Positions 25,370-33,875 of a stretch of DNA of 44,468 nucleotides are shown here, piece after piece (position 1 is the stretch's first letter; each line of letters begins with the position of its first letter). The stretch lies in NCBI RefSeq assembly GCF_030764225.1, contig NZ_JASAXH010000019.1; one strand, given 5' to 3'. Position numbers and translations under genes: made by a program. The notes under the pieces are model-generated. The model ran no database searches, was not told where the DNA came from, and worked only from the letters and a program-made list of their open reading frames with translations. The stretch comes from Phocoenobacter atlanticus (GTDB lineage Bacteria; Pseudomonadota; Gammaproteobacteria; Enterobacterales; Pasteurellaceae).

Positions 25370-26263
25370 CTAACTAATTAATCCTGATTGTTTAAGAGAG
25401 TTTAACACAATGTTCTGCCCCTCTTTTGATAGAGAGGTCAATGGTAAACGTAAGCTAGGATCATCAATTAACCCAAGCTTATAGGCAGCCCATTTTACGG
25501 GTACTGGATTTGATTCAATAAAAAGATTTTTATGTAATGGCATTAAACGTTGATTAATAACTTCTGCTTCTTCAATTCGTCCTTGACGAACTAGGCTACA
25601 CATCACTGCCATATCTTTTGCTGCCACATTATTTGTAACTGAAATCACGCCTTGTCCACCGAGTTTCATTGTTTCAAACCCTGTAGCGTCATCCCCACTT
25701 AGGAAAATGAAATCTTGCCCTGCTGCTTCTTTAATTTGTGCAACTCTTGTGATATCACCAGAAGCCTCTTTTATCCCCACGATATTCGGTATTTCAGCTA
25801 AACGTCCTACAGTTTCTGGCAAAAGATCGCTGCTTGTTCTACCAGGTACGTTATATAAAATTTGAGGAAATGCGGTACTTTCTGCAATGGCTTTATAATG
25901 TTGATACATCCCTTCTTGGGTTGGCTTGTTATAATAAGGTACCACACTCAAACAACCTGCTATATCTAAATTTTCCAGTAATTTTGTGGTTTTAATTGCA
26001 TCTCTAGTACAGTTTGAACCAGATCCTGCAATAACAGGAATTCTTCCATTGGCAAACTCAACGGTTTTCTTTATAACCTCAATGTGTTCATTTATATTTA
26101 AAGTTGGGGATTCACCTGTTGTACCAACAGCAACAATTGCATCTGTTCCTGATTTAATATGATATTCAACTAATCTTTGTAAATTATCAAAATCAATTTC
26201 ACCATCTGCTGTCATTGGTGTTACTAATGCTACAATACTTCCATAAAATAAAGGGGTGTTCAT
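25370..26263 (-). CDS. dapA: 4-hydroxy-tetrahydrodipicolinate synthase
   Basis: The 297-residue TIM-barrel enzyme condenses pyruvate and aspartate semialdehyde, the first committed step to diaminopimelate and lysine. GSIVALVTPMTADGEIDFDN is the N-terminus. GTTGESPTLN (about 43-52) contacts substrate, and ILYNVPGRTSSDLLPETV carries the catalytic Tyr (near 133). IVGIKEASGD has the Schiff-base Lys (near 161). The ATG at 26263 is 8 bases after AGGAG; a GTG two codons upstream is rejected. The gene ends with a strong terminator. In some bacteria GcvB-class RNAs control related genes, but no seed match is seen here. Confidence 0.97.
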   Translation of the reverse strand: MNTPLFYGSIVALVTPMTADGEIDFDNLQRLVEYHIKSGTDAIVAVGTTGESPTLNINEHIEVIKKTVEFANGRIPVIAGSGSNCTRDAIKTTKLLENLDIAGCLSVVPYYNKPTQEGMYQHYKAIAESTAFPQILYNVPGRTSSDLLPETVGRLAEIPNIVGIKEASGDITRVAQIKEAAGQDFIFLSGDDATGFETMKLGGQGVISVTNNVAAKDMAVMCSLVRQGRIEEAEVINQRLMPLHKNLFIESNPVPVKWAAYKLGLIDDPSLRLPLTSLSKEGQNIVLNSLKQSGLIS

Positions 26264-26343
26264 TATCACTACTCCTGCTTTTTCATATATTGCAGAGACA
26301 GGGAATGCCCTATTTCTACGAATGATTTGTAATTTATGAAGGG

Positions 26344-26756
26344 AAAAAGTCTGAGTTGGTCGATAAGCCGAGTTCTGTCGTGGACAATCATTCCTCTAGG
26401 CGTATATTCACACATACGCTCAAGCAACCTACCCGAACTCTGGGCGGGCCACCCATTGAGTTCCTATTTGGTCTTGCTACGAGTGGAGTTTACCTTGCTA
26501 TGAAATGTTACCATACATACGGTGTGCTCTTACCACACCCTTTCACCCTTACCTGATCTCTCTTAAAAAGAAAGCCATCGGCGGTCTTCTCTCTGCTGCA
26601 CTTGTCGTAGGCTCACGCCTCCCAGATGTTATCTGGCACTCTGCCCTTTGTAGCCCGGACTTTCCTCTCGTCTATTTGTCCCACTAGGTCGTTTATCTAT
26701 TGCTAAACAAAACATTTTAGGGCTTCAATAAACCAGCGATTGTCTAACCAACTCAG
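26344..26756 (-). ncRNA. rnpB: RNase P RNA, bacterial class A
   Basis: The minus strand carries the universal core: GAGGAAAGTCCGGGCT (P4 5' strand), GATCAGGTAAGGGTGAAAGG, GGTAACA, TAAACTCCACTCG, CAAATAGGAACTC and ACGACAGAACTCGGCTTA (P4 3' strand). The ends CTGAGTTGG and CCAACTCAG pair to form P1. RNase P cleaves the 5' leader of precursor tRNAs. Ends are approximate: the 5' end is set by P1 and the promoter, the 3' end by the T-run after ACTCAGAC. The gene lies between dapA and gcvA. Confidence 0.96.
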
Positions 26757-26763
26757 AATAGAG

Positions 26764-26791
26764 AGTATAAAAGATTTTTATAGTTTTGCAA
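26764..26791 (-). promoter_or_regulatory. rnpB promoter
   Basis: Minus strand: -35 TTGCAA (26791-26786), 16-base spacer, -10 TATACT (26769-26764). The predicted start near 26757 coincides with the 5' strand of helix P1. Confidence 0.75.
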
Positions 26792-26801
26792 ATAAAAATC
26801 A

Positions 26802-27695
26802 CTACTCAATATTTTCTTCTTCCATTTCTTTCTTAATCCATTCAACAAAGTGATGAATTTTTTCTACTTTCGCCATTTGAGGTGGATAAACTACATAAAA
26901 TGCTTTGTCATCGTAAAGATCAGTAGGAAATAATTCTACTAAATGCCCTTCATCAATTTCGTGATGTGCCAATATTCTGTTGGTAATGGCAATCCCTTGT
27001 TGATGCATTGCTGCTTGCAATACCATAAATGAATGGCTAAATACTGACCCTGATTCCGCATCTAATCCATCTAAATTCAAATGCTCTTTCATTTTTTTCC
27101 ATTTGTTATGGGTGTTTGAATGCAATAAGGGTTTGCCAATTAAATCTTCTGGTGTTTGGATATTATGTTCTTTAATAAAAAGATCTGTTGCCAAAATAAT
27201 AATTCGTGCTTCTGCAAGACGAACCGATTCAAGGTTTTCCCAATGACCCAGCCCATAATAAATTGCTACATCAATTTCTTTACCCAATTTACCTTCATCT
27301 TGATCAACACCTTTTATTCTCACCTCAATATCAGGGTGTTTTTGATGAAAATCGTTTAAACGTGGAACTAGCCAATGAATACCAAAGGTTTGAGGAACAC
27401 TAATAGTTAATACTTGACGAGTTCTTGTTTTTTTAGCTCGATCAGTAGCAACAATGACCCTGTCTAGAAGCGGTTGGATATCTTCAAAATATTGCAAACC
27501 CACTTCTGTTAATTCCAACATTCGATTATGACGATAAAAAAGCGGTGTTCCAAGAAATTCTTCAAGTAACTTAATTTGATGACTCACTGCGGCTTGAGTA
27601 ACAAATAATTCTTCAGCAGCCTTTGTAAAATTCAAATGCTTTGCTGCAGAAACAAATGTTTTTAACGCATTTAAAGGGGGTAATTTTCTATTCAT
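26802..27695 (-). CDS. gcvA: LysR-type regulator GcvA (glycine cleavage / gcvB activator)
   Basis: The 297-residue regulator has an N-terminal winged-helix domain: LPPLNALKTFVSAAKHLNFT and AAEELFVTQAAVSHQIKLLE (about 23-42), nearly as in E. coli GcvA. An effector domain follows, with FGIHWLVPRLNDFHQKHPDI (about 104-123), VDVAIYYGLGHWENL-like text and a C-terminal SHSFMVLQAAMHQQGIAITN. GcvA senses glycine with GcvR and switches on the gcvTHP genes and the small RNA gcvB. Here gcvB is transcribed divergently from the 70-base interval upstream, the same arrangement as in enterobacteria, which supports the name. Confidence 0.92.
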   Translation of the reverse strand: MNRKLPPLNALKTFVSAAKHLNFTKAAEELFVTQAAVSHQIKLLEEFLGTPLFYRHNRMLELTEVGLQYFEDIQPLLDRVIVATDRAKKTRTRQVLTISVPQTFGIHWLVPRLNDFHQKHPDIEVRIKGVDQDEGKLGKEIDVAIYYGLGHWENLESVRLAEARIIILATDLFIKEHNIQTPEDLIGKPLLHSNTHNKWKKMKEHLNLDGLDAESGSVFSHSFMVLQAAMHQQGIAITNRILAHHEIDEGHLVELFPTDLYDDKAFYVVYPPQMAKVEKIHHFVEWIKKEMEEENIE

Positions 27696-27730
27696 TATTT
27701 TTTCTTATTTTAGAGATAAAAAAATCTCGT

Positions 27731-27759
27731 TTGTTTTATATATCTAATACACTTAGAAT
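27731..27759 (+). promoter_or_regulatory. gcvB promoter
   Basis: -35 TTGTTT (27731-27736), 17-base spacer, -10 TAGAAT (27754-27759), predicted start near 27766. The interval to gcvA is the expected place for GcvA binding. Confidence 0.7.
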
Positions 27760-27765
27760 GCGACC

Positions 27766-27936
27766 ATACGTGCTTGGGTATTCATTTTTTATCTAAGTAC
27801 GATGTTGTGTTTGCATATTAGCTTAGACCTCTAAGCTAGAGTAACAGTAAGTTACTCATTTCACTTCCTGTAATTTTAAACCTTATTTGGTTTAAGTTTC
27901 CGTCCATTGCTACTCGTAATTGGGCGTTTTTTTTTT
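27766..27936 (+). ncRNA. gcvB: GcvB small RNA
   Basis: A transcript of about 171 nt divergent from gcvA. It contains the G/U-rich R1-type seed ACGATGTTGTGTTTGC (27789-27804) and a conserved TTTCACTTCCTGTAATTTT block, both matching enterobacterial GcvB. A 5' stem (around 27767-27791), AGCTTAGAcctcTAAGCT, GAGTAACagtaaGTTACTC and the terminator CGTCCA/TGGGCG with ten T residues (27927-27936) give the usual multi-hairpin shape. GcvB is an Hfq-dependent repressor of amino-acid transport and synthesis mRNAs. Perfect seed complements occur at ilvE and sstT in this window. Confidence 0.93.
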
Positions 27937-28082
27937 ACGCTATTCTATACCAAAAATAATTATTCTAATAGTGTTAATTAAGTGTTCTATCACTTTTTAT
28001 ACTAAAAATAGTCATTTTATTTCTTGTCAATCCATTCTCTATAATGATATAAATAATACGGTCTATTATAAAAATAAAAGGA

Positions 28083-28092
28083 ACACAACATT
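28083..28092 (+). promoter_or_regulatory. Predicted GcvB binding site over the ilvE ribosome site
   Basis: AACACAACAT lies between AAGG and the ATG, three bases before the start codon at most, and is perfectly complementary to the GcvB seed ATGTTGTGTT. Pairing would block ribosome entry. Confidence 0.75.
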
Positions 28093-29109
28093 ATGACAAA
28101 TATTGATTGGAAAAATTTAGGTTTTTCGTATATAAAAACAGATTATCGTTTTATTGCTCATTGGAAAGAGGGTAAATGGGATGGAGGCAAACTAACACAA
28201 GATGAAACGCTTCATATTAGCGAATCCTCTACAGCTCTGCACTACGGTCAACAATGTTTTGAAGGCTTAAAAGCCTATCGTTGTAAAGATGGTTCAATTA
28301 ATCTTTTCCGCCCTGATGAAAATGCAAAACGTATGCAACGCAGTTGTGAGCGTTTATTAATGCCTACTATTCCAACAGAAATGTTTATTCAAGCCTGTAA
28401 AGACGTGGTGAAAGCTAATGAAAAATGGTTGGCTCCTTATGGTTCTGGTGCAACTTTATATTTACGTCCATTTATGATTGGTGTCGGTGAAAATATAGGA
28501 GTGAAAACTGCTCCTGAATTTATTTTTTCTATTTTTTGTTGCCCTGTTGGTAGCTATTTCAAAAGCGGATTAACCCCTTCTAATTTTTTAGTATTGCCTG
28601 AATACGATCGTGCCGCTCCTTATGGTACAGGAGCAGCTAAAGTTGGTGGAAATTATGCTGCAAGTTTAATCCCTGGTAAAATTGCACAAGAACGAAATTT
28701 TAGTGATTGTATTTATCTTGATCCAACCACTCATACTAAAATTGAAGAAGTTGGAGCTGCAAACTTTTTTGGTATTACAAAAAACAATCAGTTTATTACA
28801 CCAAAATCGCCCTCTATTTTGCCCAGTATTACAAAATACTCCTTGCTTTATTTAGCACAAGAACGTTTGGGTATGGAAGCAATTGAAGGTGATGTTTATA
28901 TTGATAAACTTGATGATTTTATTGAAGCAGGTGCTTGTGGAACTGCCGCGGTGATCTCTCCGATAGGGGGCATTCAATACGGCAATCACTTTCATATTTT
29001 TCACTCAGAAACAGAAGTAGGTGAAATAACCAAGCGTTTATATAATGAACTAACTGGTATTCAATTTGGTGATATTGATGCACCTGAAGGTTGGATTGTG
29101 AAAGTATAG
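28093..29109 (+). CDS. ilvE: Branched-chain amino acid aminotransferase
   Basis: The 338-residue fold-type IV PLP enzyme transfers the amino group to the keto acids of leucine, isoleucine and valine. ALHYGQQCFEGLKAYRCKDG (about 49-68), LYLRPFMIGVGENIG and YGTGAAKVGGNYAASL match the longer BCAT subclass shared with Bacillus and eukaryotes; the PLP lysine is Lys183 in AAKVGGNY. EVGAANFFGI and EAGACGTAAVISPIG bind the cofactor phosphate. The leader carries a GcvB-complementary site over the ribosome-binding region, and gcvB itself ends 156 bases upstream. A palindromic repeat lies downstream. It is not near other ilv genes. Confidence 0.95.
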   Translation: MTNIDWKNLGFSYIKTDYRFIAHWKEGKWDGGKLTQDETLHISESSTALHYGQQCFEGLKAYRCKDGSINLFRPDENAKRMQRSCERLLMPTIPTEMFIQACKDVVKANEKWLAPYGSGATLYLRPFMIGVGENIGVKTAPEFIFSIFCCPVGSYFKSGLTPSNFLVLPEYDRAAPYGTGAAKVGGNYAASLIPGKIAQERNFSDCIYLDPTTHTKIEEVGAANFFGITKNNQFITPKSPSILPSITKYSLLYLAQERLGMEAIEGDVYIDKLDDFIEAGACGTAAVISPIGGIQYGNHFHIFHSETEVGEITKRLYNELTGIQFGDIDAPEGWIVKV

Positions 29110-29158
29110 TATTCAAAAGATAATTCAACTATAGATTCAAGCTTTACCAAAACATTTA

Positions 29159-29190
29159 TTCCTCCCTTCACTTGTGAGGGAGGCTAGGAT
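29159..29190. repeat. Palindromic intergenic repeat, copy 2
   Basis: CCTCCCTTCAC pairs with GTGAGGGAGG (one bulged base) and is followed by CTAGG, the same edge as the longer copy at 12425-12511. It lies between the convergent ilvE and galU genes and could also serve as a transcript-end hairpin. Confidence 0.6.
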
Positions 29191-29298
29191 CGGAAAAATG
29201 ACAAATTTCAAATACGATTTTGCCTTAATTTACTCTACCAAATTTTAACAATAACCATATCATATTGTATTTTTTATTAAGATAGTAAACATAATAAA

Positions 29299-30186
29299 TT
29301 ATAACGAATGACTGAGAGTACTTAAATATTTCCTAAATCCTTCCCCTAATTCAGGGTGATTAAGGGTATATTCCACAAAGGCCTCTGCGTAACCTTGTTT
29401 ATTTCCACAATCAAAGGTTTTACCGCTCATTCTAAATGCTTCTACAGTTTCTTGTTTAATAAGCATATCAATTGCATCAGTTAATTGAATTTCATCACCA
29501 ACACCAATTGGGGTTTTTTCCAATAACGCCCAAATCGTATTTGAAAAAACATATCGTCCAACGACAGCTAGATTAGAAGGTGCCTCTTCAATTTTTGGTT
29601 TTTCAACTATATTAACAATTTTAGTGCTTTTACCAGTATCTAAAGCAGTACCTCCACAATCGGCAATACCATAACTACTCACTTCTTCTTGAGATACTGG
29701 TGAAACCATTATTTGACTATTTCCTGTTTTTTTAAAACGAGAAATCATTGCTGCTAAATTTTCTTTGGTTTGATCGGCAGAAAAATCAGCCAACAGAACA
29801 TCAGGAAGTACTACTGCAAAAGGTTCATCACCAACAACAGCTCTACCACACAATACCGCATGTCCCAACCCTTTAGCGTGCCCTTGTCTTACGTGCATTA
29901 ATGTTACATCTCTTGGTACAATAGAACGTACCTCATCAAGAAGCTGCCTCTTAACTCGTTTTTCTAACATTGTTTCGAGTTCAAACGAAGTATCAAAGTG
30001 ATTTTCTATCGCATTTTTAGAAGAATGAGTCACTAATACTATTTCTTTGATACCCGCCGCTACACATTCATTCACAATATACTGAATTAATGGCTTATCT
30101 GCAATTGTCAGCATTTCTTTTGGAATTGCTTTTGTTGCAGGTAACATTCTTGTGCCTAATCCCGCCACAGGAATAATAACTTTCAT
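29299..30186 (-). CDS. galU: UTP-glucose-1-phosphate uridylyltransferase
   Basis: The 295-residue nucleotidyltransferase makes UDP-glucose, the donor for lipooligosaccharide and capsule sugars and for the Leloir pathway. The nucleotide-binding signature VAGLGTRMLPATKAIPKEML is at about 7-26. The sugar-binding region has GLGHAVLCGRAVVGDEPFAVVLPD and IVEKPKIEEAPSNLAVVGRY (about 192-211), followed by GVGDEIQLTDAI. The ATG follows GAGGATTAT. It lies 63 bases after csrA in the row alaS-csrA-galU on the minus strand, an order I recall from Haemophilus. Confidence 0.97.
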   Translation of the reverse strand: MKVIIPVAGLGTRMLPATKAIPKEMLTIADKPLIQYIVNECVAAGIKEIVLVTHSSKNAIENHFDTSFELETMLEKRVKRQLLDEVRSIVPRDVTLMHVRQGHAKGLGHAVLCGRAVVGDEPFAVVLPDVLLADFSADQTKENLAAMISRFKKTGNSQIMVSPVSQEEVSSYGIADCGGTALDTGKSTKIVNIVEKPKIEEAPSNLAVVGRYVFSNTIWALLEKTPIGVGDEIQLTDAIDMLIKQETVEAFRMSGKTFDCGNKQGYAEAFVEYTLNHPELGEGFRKYLSTLSHSL

Positions 30187-30249
30187 ATAATCCTCATTTA
30201 TGTAAAACTAAAATCACTATCAAAAATTTCAGTTTTGGTTATATTTTAA

Positions 30250-30444
30250 TTATTCTTCTTTTGGTAATTCTTCTTTTAATGGCTCACCATTAATTTGCTT
30301 ATATACCTCTTCTTTATGAACAGACACCTCTTTTGGAGCATTAATCCCCAATTTTACCTGAGTTCCTCGAATACTAAGTACCGTAACTTCAACATTGTCT
30401 CCAATAAGTAAACTTTCCCCTGATTTACGAGTAAGAATAAGCAT
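30250..30444 (-). CDS. csrA: Carbon storage regulator CsrA
   Basis: The 64-residue RNA-binding protein starts MLILTRKSGESLLIGDNVEV; an upstream in-frame extension overlapping alaS is rejected because GGAG stands 8 bases before this ATG. CsrA dimers bind GGA motifs in mRNA leaders and control central carbon metabolism, biofilm and virulence. VTVLSIRGTQVKLGINAPKEVSVHKEE contains the GxNAPKEVSVHREE core, except that the RNA-contact Arg44 is Lys here. The acidic C-terminal tail KEELPKEE is species-specific. It lies 49 bases after alaS, as in E. coli. Confidence 0.95.
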   Translation of the reverse strand: MLILTRKSGESLLIGDNVEVTVLSIRGTQVKLGINAPKEVSVHKEEVYKQINGEPLKEELPKEE

Positions 30445-30493
30445 AACTTTCTCCTTTTTAAATAAATTTGTAATAATTTTCAAACAGAAGTTA

Positions 30494-33124
30494 TTATAAT
30501 CTTGTTTGAATCCATTCTCTTGCTGTTGCAAGTGCTAAATTGATATTTTCAGGTTGAGAACCGCCCGCCATTGCCATATCTGGACGACCACCACCTTTAC
30601 CACCAACTTGTTGAGCCATTTCATTGACCAACTGTCCTGCATTAATTTTTGCTGTAGTATCTTTAGAAACACCCACAACTAAATTAACCTTTTCTTCCGC
30701 TGCTGATACAAACACGATAACAGCTGAACCTAACTGATTTTTTAAATCATCAACCATTGTTCTTAATGCTTTTGTTTCAACACCGTCTAACTGTCGAATA
30801 ATGACATTCACACCATTAATAATTTCAGCTTGTTTAGCTAAGTTTGCGCCCGTTTGTGCAGCCATTTTATCTTTTATTTGTTGTAACTCTTTTTCTGTAC
30901 GTTTTGCTTTATCTTGCAGCTGTTGAATTTTCTCAATTAATGAGTTGCTATCTGCTTTTAATAATTCTGCACTTTGTTGTATCACTTTTTGTTGACGTTG
31001 CAACCACTCAATTGCTTTTTCACCTGTTACCGCCTCTACTCGACGTATTCCAGATGCAATTGCTCCTTCTGAAACCAGTTTAAATAAACCAATTTCACCT
31101 GTTTGAGATACGTGTGTTCCACCACACAATTCAACTGAAAATTCTGTCATTTTTACAACACGAACTCGATCGCCATATTTTTCACCAAATAATGCCATTG
31201 CACCTTGCTTTTTAGCAGATTCGATATCCATAATTTCCGTTGTTACTGGTGAATTTCTACGAATTTCACGGTTTACAATTTGTTCTATTTCTTCTAATTG
31301 AGCTTTAGTAATTGCTTCAGGTTGAGAAAAATCAAAACGTAACATATCATCTGAAACTAATGAACCTTTTTGTATGACGTGATGACCTAAAACTTGACGT
31401 AATGCACCGTGCATTAAGTGAGTCGCACTATGGTTCAATGTTGCAGCGTGACGTCGTAACTCATTTATTTGAGTTTGAACCGTATCCCCCACTGTAAGAG
31501 AACCCGCTTCTAGTTGTCCAATATGTCCAAACACATCACCATATTTTTGAGTATCATTGACCACAAAATTGCAAATTTCTGTTGAAATGTAACCGCTATC
31601 GCCAATTTGACCACCAGACTCACCATAGAATGGTGTACGATCTAATACTACAACGGCATTTTCACCAGATTGAATAGAATTAACGCTTTTACCATTACAA
31701 AATAAGGCAACCACTTTAGCATCTTTAAGTGCTCTTTTAGTATACCCCTCAAACACTGTTGAACCATCAACTTTAATGACGCTATTATAATCCATTCCAA
31801 AGCTACTACTTGCTTTGGCTCGTTCTCGTTGAGCTTGCATTTCCTTATCAAAACCTATTTCATCAACGGTAATTTCACGATCACGACATACATCAGCGGT
31901 AAGATCTAATGGGAAACCATAAGTATCATACAATTTAAAGGCAACTTCACCTGATAAAACCTTATTTTCTACTTTTGATAACGCCTCTTCTAATAAGGTT
32001 AAACCACGTTCTAAAGTACGAGCAAATTGCTCTTCTTCTGCTTTTAATGTTTTTTCAATATGCGTTTGTTTTTCTGTTAATAAATCGCCCGCTTTACCCA
32101 TTACTTTTGCAAGAGTTGGCACTAATTTATAAAAGAAACTTTCTTTTGCACCCAATAAATTACCGTGTCTTACTGCTCGACGAATAATACGACGTAATAC
32201 ATAACCACGCCCTTCATTTGAAGGCACTACACCATCCGAAATTAAGTAAGCACAAGAACGAATGTGATCAGCGACCACTCGTAATGATTTATTATCTAAA
32301 TCTGTTACATTTAATAATCTCGCCACTTCTTTAATTAAAGTTTGGAAAATATCAATTTCATAGTTAGAATTCACGTGTTGCAATACTGCACTAATACGCT
32401 CTAATCCCATTCCTGTATCAACAGAAGGTTTTGGTAATTTTTCCATTGTGCCGTCTGCTTGACGATTAAATTGCATAAATACCAAATTCCAAATTTCAAT
32501 ATAACGATCGCCATCTTCTTCTGGGCTTCCCGGTGGACCTCCCCAAATATGATCGCCGTGATCATAGAAAATTTCAGAACAAGGTCCACAAGGTCCTGTG
32601 TCTCCCATTTGCCAGAAATTATCTGAATTAAAAGGTTCGTTTTCTTTTTTATCGCCAATTCGGATAATACGTTCAGCAGGCACACCTATTTCATCACGCC
32701 AAATATTAAATGCCTCATCGTCAGTTTTATAAACCGTTACCCATAATTTTTCTTTTGGTAAGCCTAACCACTCTGACGATGTTAAATATTCCCACGCATA
32801 ATGAATCGCATCTTGTTTAAAATAATCCCCAAAACTGAAATTACCCAACATTTCAAAGAAAGTATGATGACGAGCGGTATAACCTACATTTTCTAAATCA
32901 TTATGTTTTCCACCTGCTCGCACACAACGTTGTGATGTAGTTGCCCTTGTATAATTACGTTTATCTAAACCTAAAAATACATCTTTAAATTGGTTCATTC
33001 CCGCATTGGTAAATAACAGTGTTGGATCATTATCTGGCACCAGTGAACTACTGTTGATAATTGAATGTCCTTTACTGTTAAAAAAATCTAAAAAAGATTG
33101 TCTTATTTGTGAAGTTGTTTTCAT
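30494..33124 (-). CDS. alaS: Alanine-tRNA ligase
   Basis: The 876-residue class II synthetase charges tRNA-Ala. The catalytic core starts TSQIRQSFLDFFNSKGH and has motif 2 around RCVRAGGKHNDLENVGYTARH and motif 3 GMGLERISAVLQ. The editing domain has the zinc-binding HSATHLMH (near 565) and CGGTHVSQTGE (near 670). A heptad-rich segment QQLQDKAKRTEKELQQIKDK leads to the C-Ala domain with GKGGGRPDMAMAGG. Length matches E. coli AlaRS (876). It heads the alaS-csrA-galU row; uspA lies upstream behind its own terminator. Confidence 0.98.
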   Translation of the reverse strand: MKTTSQIRQSFLDFFNSKGHSIINSSSLVPDNDPTLLFTNAGMNQFKDVFLGLDKRNYTRATTSQRCVRAGGKHNDLENVGYTARHHTFFEMLGNFSFGDYFKQDAIHYAWEYLTSSEWLGLPKEKLWVTVYKTDDEAFNIWRDEIGVPAERIIRIGDKKENEPFNSDNFWQMGDTGPCGPCSEIFYDHGDHIWGGPPGSPEEDGDRYIEIWNLVFMQFNRQADGTMEKLPKPSVDTGMGLERISAVLQHVNSNYEIDIFQTLIKEVARLLNVTDLDNKSLRVVADHIRSCAYLISDGVVPSNEGRGYVLRRIIRRAVRHGNLLGAKESFFYKLVPTLAKVMGKAGDLLTEKQTHIEKTLKAEEEQFARTLERGLTLLEEALSKVENKVLSGEVAFKLYDTYGFPLDLTADVCRDREITVDEIGFDKEMQAQRERAKASSSFGMDYNSVIKVDGSTVFEGYTKRALKDAKVVALFCNGKSVNSIQSGENAVVVLDRTPFYGESGGQIGDSGYISTEICNFVVNDTQKYGDVFGHIGQLEAGSLTVGDTVQTQINELRRHAATLNHSATHLMHGALRQVLGHHVIQKGSLVSDDMLRFDFSQPEAITKAQLEEIEQIVNREIRRNSPVTTEIMDIESAKKQGAMALFGEKYGDRVRVVKMTEFSVELCGGTHVSQTGEIGLFKLVSEGAIASGIRRVEAVTGEKAIEWLQRQQKVIQQSAELLKADSNSLIEKIQQLQDKAKRTEKELQQIKDKMAAQTGANLAKQAEIINGVNVIIRQLDGVETKALRTMVDDLKNQLGSAVIVFVSAAEEKVNLVVGVSKDTTAKINAGQLVNEMAQQVGGKGGGRPDMAMAGGSQPENINLALATAREWIQTRL

Positions 33125-33234
33125 AGGTAAATACTCTAATACTATTACATATATTTTAAGAATGACTATTCTGACATAAATTTATTATTTTATAAAATGC
33201 TATTTCCTAAAATAGTCGATTATCCCTTACTTTA

Positions 33235-33278
33235 TAAAAAAATAGACCACCAGTAATTTGATACAAGCAGTCTATTTT
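33235..33278 (-). terminator. Intrinsic terminator of uspA
   Basis: Minus strand AAAATAGAC pairs with GTCTATTTT around a 22-base loop, followed by a run of T, 23 bases after the uspA stop. Confidence 0.7.
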
Positions 33279-33300
33279 ATAAACTTAATTTCATTGGATA

Positions 33301-33726
33301 TTAATTGTCTTTAAGTGGTACTACCAGCATATCAACGGAGATAGAGTTCATTGCTTGGCGTGTTGAAGAGACTAACTTACTCCAAAAATCCTGATGATGC
33401 CCTGTGATAAGTAAATCTACTTTATATTCATCGATAGCATCTTGTAAAACTTGAGTAAAATCTCCTGTTCCACTTAAACGTTCAGTAACAGGATAATCTA
33501 TTTTTTCAGAAAATTCGCTTAATACTTGAAGTGTTTCCTCTGCTACATTATCCTGAACTGATGTCATATTGATATCAATCAATCCAGTATAAAGATCAGA
33601 AAAATTAACATCAACATGAATGATTGATAATTTTGCATTACACGCTTTTGCAATATCTGCTCCTTTGCGTAATAAAACAAGACTTTCATCAGAAAGATCA
33701 ATGGCAACTAAAATATGGTTATACAT
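33301..33726 (-). CDS. uspA: Universal stress protein A
   Basis: The 141-residue protein has the Usp fold: YNHILVAIDLSDESLVLLRK (about 2-21), CNAKLSIIHVDVNF, and VDLLITGHHQDFWSKLVSST (about 108-127). It matches E. coli UspA, which lacks the GxxGxxxxG ATP-binding loop of the UspFG/MJ0577 type; only the remnant GHHQDFW is seen here. It is expected to be a cytoplasmic stress-survival protein without a defined enzymatic activity. Start ATG 33726 follows AAGGAG with 6 bases spacing; an in-frame upstream extension is rejected. Its terminator separates it from alaS. Confidence 0.93.
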   Translation of the reverse strand: MYNHILVAIDLSDESLVLLRKGADIAKACNAKLSIIHVDVNFSDLYTGLIDINMTSVQDNVAEETLQVLSEFSEKIDYPVTERLSGTGDFTQVLQDAIDEYKVDLLITGHHQDFWSKLVSSTRQAMNSISVDMLVVPLKDN

Positions 33727-33875
33727 AATAAACTCCTTGATGTTGATGACCAATTTACTAGAAGTATACTAACATTATCTAAAATAAAAAAACTTGTTGA
33801 AGATCACATTTTTGATAAATTAATATTAAAGTTATTGAATTTTTAATAAACACTTTTTTATGAGTTCACCTTTCA

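Noticed and set aside
30445..30531. 29-codon N-terminal extension of CsrA overlapping the end of alaS
   Set aside because: CsrA universally begins at MLILTR, and GGAG is placed correctly for that ATG.
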